A DNA stretch of 64,000 nucleotides from Clostridium sulfidigenes. GTDB lineage: Bacteria > Bacillota > Clostridia > Clostridiales > Clostridiaceae. Numbering within the stretch: the first letter of the stretch is position 1; the number at the start of each line of letters is the position of its first letter. The stretch lies in NCBI RefSeq assembly GCF_000732635.1, contig NZ_JPMD01000001.1, positions 310,001 through 374,000 of the forward strand. The letters run 5' to 3'. The notes under the pieces are model-generated. The model was not told the DNA's origin, made no database searches, and saw nothing but the letters and a program-made list of their open reading frames with translations. Below are positions 43,662 to 50,919 of this stretch, piece by piece. The translations under genes and the position numbers were made by a program.

Positions 43662-45059
43662 TTATAGCTCTCCAGTTATATAGGAACCTCTATCCTCTAG
43701 AAGTAAAGTTTTATCTAAGGAATTTATATCATCTTGGGAGGATGGGGATAATATAAGTTTATTATATTCCTTATCTAAAATTGGTATAGAACTGTTATTA
43801 TAGTTAAAGCCAAGAAAGCTTAATTGTTCATACCTTTCATTTTCAATATAGTTTAAGTCAATTTTAGGTTTTAGTACAGATCTTACTTTTTCTTCATCTA
43901 AATCCACAGAACCGTAATACTTACCTTTACATACTATAAAGTATTGAGCTCGTTTTAAAACAACTCCTAATTTTTTTAAATCCTGAAAGGTGAGAAAACC
44001 AATTCTTCGAGCACTAATTATCTTTTTAGCGCCTCGAATACCTATACCAGGTATTCGAATTAATAGTTCATAGGAAGCTGTATTAATTTCTAAAGGAAAG
44101 ATATGAAGATTATTTAGAGCCCAATTAGTTTTAGGATCAAAATTTATATCAAAATTTGGTGTTTGTTTATTAAGAAGTTCTTCAGCTTTAAAACCATATA
44201 CCCGTAGTAACCAATCTCCTTGATAAAGTCTATGCTCTCTAAGGGTAGGTGGGGTTTTGAAATTGGGTAAATTCTTACCATTATTCACTGGAATGTAGGC
44301 TGAATAATAGACCCTTTTTAGTAAGAAGTTGTTATATAGATTTTCTGTAAGATTTAAAATATCTAAATCATCTTCTTTAGTTGCACCTACAATTAATTGA
44401 GTACTTTGTCCACCAGGTACAAATAAAGGAGCTTTTTTAGACAGCTTTCTCTCTCCATTACTTATAATTATGTTATTTTTTATAGATTTCATAGGGGTAA
44501 ATATATCCTGTTTATTTTTTTCAGGGGCTAGAAGTTTTAGGGAATTATTAGATGGAAGTTCAATATTAACACTCATTCTATCTACATATTGGCCAGCTTC
44601 TTTTATTAGATTTTCATCAGCTCCTGGAATAGCTTTAAGATGAATATATCCACGAAAATTAAAATGATTTCTTAACCTTTTTACAACTGATGTTAATAGT
44701 TCCATAGTGTAATTAGGATTTTTGATTACTGCTGAGCTTAAAAATAATCCTTCAATATAGTTTCTTCTATAAAAGTTCATAGTTAAGTTTATCACTTCAT
44801 CTACGGTAAAGGCAGCTCTTTCTACATCATTAGTTCGCCTATTAATACAATAGGCGCAATCGTATATGCAGTAATTAGTTAATAAAATTTTTAAAAGAGA
44901 TATACATCTTCCATCTGGAGTAAAGGAATGACATATACCACTAGGAGCAGAAGAACCTAAAGCACCTTTGATTCCTCGACGACTAGAACCAGATGAGGAG
45001 CACGATACATCATATTTTGCTGCCCCACTTAATATTCTAAGCTTTTCACTAATCTCCAT
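43662..45059 (-). CDS. Putative DNA modification/repair radical SAM protein (TIGR03916 family)
   Basis: 465 aa. The radical-SAM cluster motif is CIYDCAYC near residue 72-79 (Cx3Cx2C). N-terminal LSGAAKYDVSCSSSG is also conserved. Near residue 330-350, LLIRIPGIGIRGAKKII is a helix-hairpin-helix DNA-binding motif. Substrate unknown; presumed to repair or modify DNA with its TIGR03915 partner. SD AAGGTGAG. Promoter: TTGACC-17-TATAAT with a LexA-type site in the spacer. Confidence 0.92.
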   Translation of the reverse strand: MEISEKLRILSGAAKYDVSCSSSGSSRRGIKGALGSSAPSGICHSFTPDGRCISLLKILLTNYCIYDCAYCINRRTNDVERAAFTVDEVINLTMNFYRRNYIEGLFLSSAVIKNPNYTMELLTSVVKRLRNHFNFRGYIHLKAIPGADENLIKEAGQYVDRMSVNIELPSNNSLKLLAPEKNKQDIFTPMKSIKNNIIISNGERKLSKKAPLFVPGGQSTQLIVGATKEDDLDILNLTENLYNNFLLKRVYYSAYIPVNNGKNLPNFKTPPTLREHRLYQGDWLLRVYGFKAEELLNKQTPNFDINFDPKTNWALNNLHIFPLEINTASYELLIRIPGIGIRGAKKIISARRIGFLTFQDLKKLGVVLKRAQYFIVCKGKYYGSVDLDEEKVRSVLKPKIDLNYIENERYEQLSFLGFNYNNSSIPILDKEYNKLILSPSSQDDINSLDKTLLLEDRGSYITGEL

Positions 45060-45101
45060 TTAAACTCACCTTCTACAATAAAATAGGTAATCCATATAAG
45101 A

Positions 45102-45130
45102 ATTATAACAGAACGTTTGTTCGAGGTCAA
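45102..45130 (-). promoter_or_regulatory. Promoter with embedded LexA-type SOS box
   Basis: Read on the minus strand: TTGACC (45130-45125), 17 bp, TATAAT (45107-45102). The spacer contains CGAACAAACGTTCT (45123-45110), matching the Gram-positive LexA/DinR box CGAAC-N4-GTTCG with one end mismatch. LexA binding here would block RNA polymerase directly. The radical-SAM start codon is about 43 nt downstream. Confidence 0.8.
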
Positions 45131-45220
45131 CAAAATAAAATTTATTTTTTGTAATATAGTGTGACTTATTTGAAGCATCATACATAACATAAAATATAGC
45201 AAGAATTATGGAGTTATTAA

Positions 45221-45604
45221 ATGAACAATTGTAAAGATAACTATAATTGTAAGGATAAATGTGATTGCAATGATAATTGCAACTGTGATTGTAAATATGA
45301 TTGCAATTATGAGTGCGATTGTGATTGTGATTGTGATTCCACTGACGGTGGAGTAGGCGGAGTTGTTGATGCCAAGGAAGTTAGATGTCAAAGAAAGGAA
45401 GATAGACTACTAATATTAATATTAATACTTCTTTATTGTCAAAATGTATATACAAACTCTCAATACTATAGATGTATTAATAGTCAAATGCTAAATTACA
45501 TGATGTGCTCAAATCGTCAGTTAATGTGTACAATTTTATGTATGTCTCAGAACTTAGTAGATAGCATAGTAGATTGTTGTGCTAATCAAAAAAATCGTAA
45601 ATAA
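45221..45604 (+). CDS. Cysteine-rich protein with Cys-Asp repeats
   Basis: 127 aa with 20 cysteines, 12 of them in the first 41 residues in a Cys-(Asp/Asn/Lys) pattern (for example CDCDCDCDS). A short Gly-rich linker (GGVGGVV) leads to a hydrophobic helix LLILILILLYC near residue 64-75, then a Cys/Met-rich tail. ATG 45221 has only a weak SD (ATGGAG). The reverse strand also has an open frame here because of the repeats, but the + frame with its downstream terminator is preferred. Could be a metal-binding or spore-surface protein; no family recognised. Confidence 0.7.
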   Translation: MNNCKDNYNCKDKCDCNDNCNCDCKYDCNYECDCDCDCDSTDGGVGGVVDAKEVRCQRKEDRLLILILILLYCQNVYTNSQYYRCINSQMLNYMMCSNRQLMCTILCMSQNLVDSIVDCCANQKNRK

Positions 45605-45627
45605 GAGCAGAGTAATCTGCTCTTTTA
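45604..45627 (+). terminator. Terminator after the Cys-rich gene
   Basis: AGAGCAGA/TCTGCTCT with a GTAA loop, then TTTAC. Confidence 0.85.
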
Positions 45628-45692
45628 CAATTGGTTAAAAATATATGAAGTGTGATAAAATAAAGTATATATTTAAGAAATAAGGTGATGAG

Positions 45693-46409
45693 ATGGATAT
45701 GTACGAAGATATAATATATGGAGAGCTATTAGAGTGGAAAAGGGAAATGATGAGGAAACCTACTATTGGAAATAAGCTTTCTAAAAATATACAAGATAAA
45801 ATGAACGGATTTATTCCGGAAAAATTTCATGTTATGGTTACAGAAGTTATAAAGAATATGGTTAAAGTAGTTATTTTAGGGTCTGAATATACTACATTGG
45901 AACCTATAACATATATGCCTATAATAGAAAGAGAAATGTTAGTAAAGGAAAAGATTCAATTATATAGAAAGGTAGCAACAGTAAGTGGTGCTAGCACAGG
46001 ATTTGGTGGTTTTTTTATAGGGTTAGCTGATTTTCCTATTTTGTTAAGTATAAAAATTAAGTTGTTATATGAGATTGCTAGTATATACGGTTATGACACA
46101 AAAGATTATAGAGAAAGATTACACCTTCTTTACATATTTCAAATTGCTTTCTGTAGTGATAAAAGAAGAATAGAAGTATTTCACATATTAAATAATTGGA
46201 AATCATATTCAGATAAGTTGCCTTTGGATAAAGAAAACTTTGATTGGAGGATCTTTCAACAGGAGTATAGGGATTATATAGATTTAGCTAAGTTTTTTCA
46301 GCTTGTACCAGTTATAGGAGGAGCAGTAGGAGCTGTAGCTAATTATAAGTTAGTAGAAAAGCTAGGTGATACTGCTATGAATGGATATAGATTAAGATAT
46401 TTTCATTAG
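45693..46409 (+). CDS. EcsC family protein
   Basis: 238 aa. YEDIIYGELLEWKREMMRKP, then the glycine-rich hydrophobic segment GASTGFGGFFIGLADFPILLSIKIKLL (near 100-125) and VPVIGGAVGAVANYKLVEKLGDTAMNGYRLR at the end are EcsC family features. The two hydrophobic stretches suggest membrane association. EcsC accompanies EcsAB transporters in Bacilli, but here no ABC genes are near. Function unknown. Confidence 0.85.
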   Translation: MDMYEDIIYGELLEWKREMMRKPTIGNKLSKNIQDKMNGFIPEKFHVMVTEVIKNMVKVVILGSEYTTLEPITYMPIIEREMLVKEKIQLYRKVATVSGASTGFGGFFIGLADFPILLSIKIKLLYEIASIYGYDTKDYRERLHLLYIFQIAFCSDKRRIEVFHILNNWKSYSDKLPLDKENFDWRIFQQEYRDYIDLAKFFQLVPVIGGAVGAVANYKLVEKLGDTAMNGYRLRYFH

Positions 46410-46510
46410 AACAGTAAAGTTTATAATTCTAATTTCAATAAAATATCTTAAGAGAATACATCTTAAATATTATATTGTTGTAGGATAGTTTAGATTAAAT
46501 AAAATAAAAA

Positions 46511-46546
46511 AGTCGGAATGTGAAATTTAATCTACATCCCAACTTA
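46511..46546. terminator. Shared terminator between convergent genes
   Basis: AAGTCGGAATGT and ACATCCCAACTT pair imperfectly (G-T pairs) around an AT loop, with flanking A and T runs that serve both strands. It overlaps the stop codon of the minus gene. Confidence 0.6.
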
Positions 46547-46928
46547 TTTTAAAACTCCCGCTATGATCTCCTTCAACCTGTATTTTGTATTTTCCATCAT
46601 GAGGTATGACTATAGTTTGAATTAAAGAATTATCTATATTTTCGATTTTATATAGTGTGTGGTCATCCTCATCAATTAGTAATATAGCCAAGTTTCCACC
46701 TTCATTTTCAACCTTTATATTAAGAGTTAACTGGTCATCCATGTCTAACTTAAGAATTTTGTATTTATAACCCTTAAAGCTTTTATAAGTCATTTCTATA
46801 GAGCTCTTTGAAGAGTGTTCCTTAGCTTTATTAGTTTTGTAGTTGCCATCAGTGGTTGAACATTTGTTGAGTAGCACTATAATAATTAATATACATAGGA
46901 GTAGTAGGAGTTTAGTTTTTTTAGCCAT
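46527..46928 (-). CDS. Membrane-anchored extracytoplasmic protein, unknown
   Basis: 133 aa from ATG 46928 (GGAGG six nt upstream; the longer ORF start at 46949 is upstream of that SD). An N-terminal hydrophobic anchor (LLLLLCILIIIVLLNKC), where the Cys lacks a canonical lipobox, then a beta-rich domain ending DGKYKIQVEGDHSGSFKISWDV. This tail resembles small beta-sandwich (PPC-like) extracellular domains. Role unknown. Confidence 0.75.
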   Translation of the reverse strand: MAKKTKLLLLLCILIIIVLLNKCSTTDGNYKTNKAKEHSSKSSIEMTYKSFKGYKYKILKLDMDDQLTLNIKVENEGGNLAILLIDEDDHTLYKIENIDNSLIQTIVIPHDGKYKIQVEGDHSGSFKISWDVD

Positions 46929-47075
46929 AAATAACCTCCACATACGCATCTAATATATTTATATAAAAATAATAAAGAATTATGCCTAAATTATCTATAA
47001 ATTATATTTTAAAATTTTAAATAGAGCCATTTACTAAAAGTGCATAATATACTTTAAAAGAAACATATGTACTAT

Positions 47076-47157
47076 ATCTTATCTATATAAACCATAGTAT
47101 ATATAGACAAGATAATATATAATTTAATATGAATACAAACTTGTATTCATATTAAAT
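47076..47157 (+). promoter_or_regulatory. Tandem palindromes upstream of the M50 gene
   Basis: First dyad: TATCTTATCTATATA with TATATATAGACAAGATA (about 47078-47114). Second: a perfect 17-bp inverted repeat (47122-47138 and 47141-47157) separated by AC only. They end 22 nt before ATG 47180. Could be operators or a stable 5' UTR structure. Confidence 0.55.
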
Positions 47158-47179
47158 GTTAATAAAACGGAGGTTTTTA

Positions 47180-48361
47180 ATGATTAATGAAAAAAAAGAA
47201 ATAACTAAAAATGGAAGTAAAAAGAAAAGCAACTTTTTAACTGGGCTTATGTTTTTAGTAGTTTGTGGAGCTATTGGAGCTGGTATAGGGTTTTTATCTG
47301 CAAGTTATTTTAAAAGTTTTATGGATACCTATATCAAAAGTGATAATTTTCTTTTGGAATTACTTAAATACTATGGACTTATACTAATATTTTTCTTAGG
47401 GTATATAATTCATATTATTATTCATGAAGCAGGACATCTTTTATTTGGATTTATCACAGGATATTCTTTTGTATCCTTTAGGATAGGATCTTTAACTATA
47501 ATTAAAGACAAAGATAAAATAAGCTATAAAAAGTTTGGTATACCAGGCACAGCAGGTCAGTGTCTTATGATGCCTCCAGAAATAAAGGATGGAAGATATC
47601 CCTTCATAATGTATAACTATGGCGGAGGAATAATGAATCTAATAGTAGCAGGAGCGGGTATATTACTAGTTGTTTTAATAGAAGGAATTCCTGTTTTGAT
47701 TTCAACAATACTAATATTAATTAGTGGAGCAGGTATATTTGCAGCCCTTACTAACATAATTCCATTAAAGGTTGGAGGAATTTCTAATGATGGATATAAT
47801 GTTATATCTATGTTGAAAGATGAAGATGCAAGAAGAGGGTTTTATTTACAACTTAGGGTTAATGGACTACAATCACAAGGAATGCGAATTAAAGATATGG
47901 AATTGGAAGAATTTAAGTTGAATGAAGGAAGTAACTTAGTGAATCCACTCAATTCTTCACTTAAACTTATGGAGTACAATTGGTATTTGGATAATATGGA
48001 TTTTACAAGGGCAAGAAGGTGTATTGAAGATTTTACACCATGGATTAATAAGATAATCCCATTGTATAGAAATGAAATAAATTGCGAAAAAATTTTTTTA
48101 GAACTCATAGGTGATTGCAATAAGGAGTTTATTGATAGCATATATGATAAAAATCTTAAAAAATATATAAAAGCTTCTAAATTTATGATAGGAAAAAAGA
48201 GAATAATGATGGCTTATGAAACTTTCTATAATAATAATAATGAAAAAGCATTAGGTTATTATGAAGAGGCCATAAAGTTATCTGAGAAGTATCCAGTTAA
48301 AGGGGATGCAGAAATGGAGTTAATGCTGGTAAATTGGATTAAGGAAATTAAGAATATTTAA
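47180..48361 (+). CDS. M50-type intramembrane metalloprotease-like protein
   Basis: 393 aa. A Lys-rich N-terminus is followed by TM1 (TGLMFLVVCGAIGAGIGFL) and TM2 carrying HEAGH (near residue 87-91), the zinc-binding HExxH of site-2 proteases. The second motif is probably in NIIPLKVGGISNDGYN near residue 200, with Asp in place as third ligand. The C-terminal 170 residues are a soluble helical, TPR-like region. Regulated proteolysis of a membrane protein is inferred; the substrate is unknown. ATG 47180 follows CGGAGG. Confidence 0.85.
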   Translation: MINEKKEITKNGSKKKSNFLTGLMFLVVCGAIGAGIGFLSASYFKSFMDTYIKSDNFLLELLKYYGLILIFFLGYIIHIIIHEAGHLLFGFITGYSFVSFRIGSLTIIKDKDKISYKKFGIPGTAGQCLMMPPEIKDGRYPFIMYNYGGGIMNLIVAGAGILLVVLIEGIPVLISTILILISGAGIFAALTNIIPLKVGGISNDGYNVISMLKDEDARRGFYLQLRVNGLQSQGMRIKDMELEEFKLNEGSNLVNPLNSSLKLMEYNWYLDNMDFTRARRCIEDFTPWINKIIPLYRNEINCEKIFLELIGDCNKEFIDSIYDKNLKKYIKASKFMIGKKRIMMAYETFYNNNNEKALGYYEEAIKLSEKYPVKGDAEMELMLVNWIKEIKNI

Positions 48362-48389
48362 TCCATGTCTACCAGCTCAAGTGGGGTTG

Positions 48390-48421
48390 AAAGCTATGTC
48401 TATATAAGATGTAGCTTTTTC
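48390..48421 (+). terminator. Terminator after the M50 gene
   Basis: AAAGCTATGTCT and AGATGTAGCTTTTT pair with small mismatches around ATATA; T5 tail. Confidence 0.75.
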
Positions 48422-48571
48422 TGTTGTATTTATAGAAAAAGGATAAAATTGGAGATAAAAGTTTTAAAATTTAGAAAATAATGCAGTTACATTTACAACG
48501 TAATGTGATAAAATATACAATATAGATATAAAACTTTTTCTAAGGCTATTAATAAAAAGAGGGGGATACTT

Positions 48572-49237
48572 ATGGCTTTAAAGAGGAATGTGGAAGTAAC
48601 CTGTCCAAATTGTTTGATAAAAAGCAACATTAAGTTATGGAATAGTATTAATGTAACTATAGATGAAAGAATAAAAGAGAAAGTATTAGATAATGACTTT
48701 TTTAAATTTAAATGTCCTATATGTGGACATGTATCAACCTTTGAATATGATTGTTTATATCATGATATGAATAAAAGAGAGATGATATATTTGATAACAA
48801 ATTATAGTAGAGATAACGATGAATTAGCTAAAGAGCTAGAAGTATTATCAGATGAAATCTTACCTCGATTTGGTAATAATTACAAACTTAGAATTGTAAC
48901 TAGTAACTATGATTTAATAGAAAAAATTAAAATTTTAGACTGCAATTTAGATGATAGAGTTATGGAAATATATAAATTATATTATATTACTAATTTAGTA
49001 GACACTAATTTGGAACTTTGTACTAAAAAGATATATTTTGATTATGATATTATTAAAGATAGTATGTTTTTTATACTTATAGATGAAAAAGGGGAAACAC
49101 CATTGTACAATATAGATATGAAAATATATAATTTTATAAGAGATAAATACTTAAATAATATAGAGAAAAGGGTATACAAGGGTTTTCAAGCTATTGATGA
49201 ACAGTGGGCAATTGGGATTAATGAATATAATAATTAA
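48572..49237 (+). CDS. CpXC domain protein
   Basis: 221 aa. The N-terminal domain has paired zinc-type knuckles CPNC (residues 10-13) and CPIC (near 49-52) as in the CpXC family, followed by FEYDCLYHD. The rest is helical with no recognised domain. Likely a zinc-binding cytosolic protein of unknown role. SD AGAGGGGG. Confidence 0.85.
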   Translation: MALKRNVEVTCPNCLIKSNIKLWNSINVTIDERIKEKVLDNDFFKFKCPICGHVSTFEYDCLYHDMNKREMIYLITNYSRDNDELAKELEVLSDEILPRFGNNYKLRIVTSNYDLIEKIKILDCNLDDRVMEIYKLYYITNLVDTNLELCTKKIYFDYDIIKDSMFFILIDEKGETPLYNIDMKIYNFIRDKYLNNIEKRVYKGFQAIDEQWAIGINEYNN

Positions 49238-49252
49238 TGATTTAGTATAATT

Positions 49253-49280
49253 AAGGCGGTATAAATACCGCCTTTTTATT
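49253..49280 (+). terminator. Terminator after the CpXC gene
   Basis: AAGGCGGTAT/ATACCGCCTT around AA, then TTTATT. Confidence 0.95.
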
Positions 49281-49334
49281 ATTAATTTTTAAAAATATTA
49301 AAAAATATGGAAAATTATAATGAAAAACATTCAG

Positions 49335-49390
49335 ATATTCATAGATTTTATAAAATTATTTTTAGTAATTTTATCTATGGATATTTTTAC
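49335..49390 (+). terminator. Second hairpin downstream of the CpXC gene
   Basis: An outer 12-bp stem (49335-49346 with 49373-49384, one G-T) and an inner AAAATTA/TAATTTT stem, then TTTTTAC. Terminator-like; it might end an unannotated short RNA from about 49280. Confidence 0.55.
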
Positions 49391-49616
49391 AAAAATCCTG
49401 AAATCCAGTAATATTCTTATTTTGGTGTTGGTTAATAAATCCATTATGAATAATGGTTACCTTTGGAGGATAATGTATCATTCATTAGAAATTATCAACC
49501 ATTATAAAATTAAAATTTATATGTTATAACTATAGGACAAGGTGGTTAGACGTAAAAGTACATTAACTACTAGAAAAGTGGACAAGTTATTAAGTCCAAA
49601 TATAGGAGGAATGGAA

Positions 49617-50444
49617 ATGAAATCGAGAACATTATCAATATTAACATTATTATTAGTAGGAAGTACATTCGTAGGTGGAGTACAAGCTGAAGCTGCTGTA
49701 AAGACTAAAAGTCAAGTGAAAACTGTGAGTTATAGAACTATAAGTAACAATCAATATGGCAATTTAGATTATACTAAATTTATGAGTGGAAACTTTACAA
49801 CTGACTTTGAAGCTATGAAAAAGATTATAATAAATCAAAATAATTGTACTACTGTACCAAGTACACCGTCAAAAGACCAAGTAAAGGAACCAGTAGTGGA
49901 ACAACCAACAACAGAACCAACTACCAAGCCAACGACACAACCATCAACAGGGCAGGATACGTCAACTAAAACTCCTGTTACTGAAGCACCAGTTGTGCCT
50001 GAAACACCAGTAGTACCAGAGGCACCAGTTGTTAATGAGAAGTTTATGGCTCAAGTTGAACAAGCTATATTTAATAAAGTAAACGAAGAGAGAGCTAAAG
50101 CTGGAGTAGCGCCTTTAACTTATAACAAAACTATGGAAAAATATGCTAGAATTAAATCTCAAGATATGGGAGATAAAAATTATTTTAGTCACCAAGACTT
50201 AAGTGGAAATCTTATAACAACTAAAATGAAGGCTGATGGAGTTTCATATAGAGCTTGGGGAGAAAATATAGCATATATAGGGGGAGTATCTGACCCAACT
50301 GCATTAGCTAATCAATTTATGACTAACTGGATGAATTCAGAAGGTCATAGAAAAAATATACTATCAACTAATTTTGAAAGTATAGGTGTAGGTGTATATA
50401 AAGCTGGTAATAGAGTTTATGCAACTCAAGAGTTCTATAAATAA
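49617..50444 (+). CDS. Secreted CAP (SCP/PR1) domain protein
   Basis: 275 aa from ATG 49617 (AGGAGG seven nt upstream). It has a signal peptide (about 1-24), a Pro/Thr/Val-rich linker (about 85-142) with PTTEP- and PVVPE-type repeats, and a C-terminal CAP domain (145-275) with FNKVNEERAKAGVAPL, KNYFSHQDLSG, WGENIAYIG and SEGHRKNILS motifs. These are YkwD-like extracellular proteins common in spore formers; some act at the spore surface or wall. The repeats suggest a wall-spanning linker. Confidence 0.92.
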   Translation: MKSRTLSILTLLLVGSTFVGGVQAEAAVKTKSQVKTVSYRTISNNQYGNLDYTKFMSGNFTTDFEAMKKIIINQNNCTTVPSTPSKDQVKEPVVEQPTTEPTTKPTTQPSTGQDTSTKTPVTEAPVVPETPVVPEAPVVNEKFMAQVEQAIFNKVNEERAKAGVAPLTYNKTMEKYARIKSQDMGDKNYFSHQDLSGNLITTKMKADGVSYRAWGENIAYIGGVSDPTALANQFMTNWMNSEGHRKNILSTNFESIGVGVYKAGNRVYATQEFYK

Positions 50445-50493
50445 TAACAGATAAATTTTAAAAATAAAATATACATTTTCCCATAAAATTAAA

Positions 50494-50541
50494 AAATATC
50501 CCTTATTGCAGATAATAAAGCTGCAATGAGGGATATTTTTA
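50494..50541 (+). terminator. Terminator after the CAP-domain gene
   Basis: AATATCCCTTATTGCAG pairs with CTGCAATGAGGGATATT (one G-T), then TTTATT. Confidence 0.95.
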
Positions 50542-50649
50542 TTAACTTTAATTTTACTAGTTTTTATTTCTTGTAGTAGTAAATTCAGTATATTTCTCTA
50601 TGAAGATTAATATATTTTACTATATAAATTATTAATTTAGGAGGAAGAT

Positions 50650-50760
50650 ATGTCTAGAGGTAGGGGTAAGGAAGATAAAAAGGCAGCTAAGAATGCTGGC
50701 AAGGATAAGAAGGGTGACAAGAAAGTCAAGAATAAGAATGAGTTAAAGAAGAAAAAATAA
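50650..50760 (+). CDS. 36-aa lysine-rich small basic protein
   Basis: A short ORF with a strong SD (TTAGGAGGAAGAT) seven nt before ATG 50650. Of 36 residues, 16 are Lys and 2 are Arg, ending ELKKKK; there are no aromatic residues. It has a terminator of its own at 50793. Such composition suggests nucleic-acid binding or spore-core association, but no family is recognised. Isolated between the CAP gene and RNase J. Confidence 0.72.
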   Translation: MSRGRGKEDKKAAKNAGKDKKGDKKVKNKNELKKKK

Positions 50761-50792
50761 ACATAGTATTTTAAATCTATAAAAAAGTATAA

Positions 50793-50824
50793 GGGCTATC
50801 TCAAAGTTGGGATAGTCTCTTTGT
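50793..50824 (+). terminator. Terminator after the lysine-rich ORF
   Basis: GGCTATCTC and GGGATAGTC pair with two G-T pairs around AAAGTT, then TCTTTGTTTA. Confidence 0.75.
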
Positions 50825-50919
50825 TTACTATAAAAAATAATTAAATTAATAAAAGTATTTAAATCCATACTATAACACATAATAAATGTATATTAATTAA
50901 TGTTAAAGGAAGGGATTTT

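Larger units (their letters stand above)
49238..49616. other. Structured intergenic region upstream of the CAP-domain gene
   Basis: 379 bp. It contains the CpXC gene's terminator, a large two-part hairpin at 49335-49390, a small palindrome CCATTAT-GA-ATAATGG (49441-49456) and a GGAC/GTCC hairpin (about 49581-49598) just before the SD. No known riboswitch consensus was recognised. Confidence 0.5.

Noticed and set aside
45206-45391. Minus-strand ORF of 61 residues rich in Ile/Thr
   Set aside because: It is the shadow of the Cys-Asp repeats on the + strand; its apparent hydrophobicity comes from the repeat codons. The + strand gene has the downstream terminator.
49320-49529. 69-residue ORF on the + strand before the CAP-domain gene
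   Set aside because: No SD, no family, and its first third is the left arm and loop of a large hairpin at 49335-49390.
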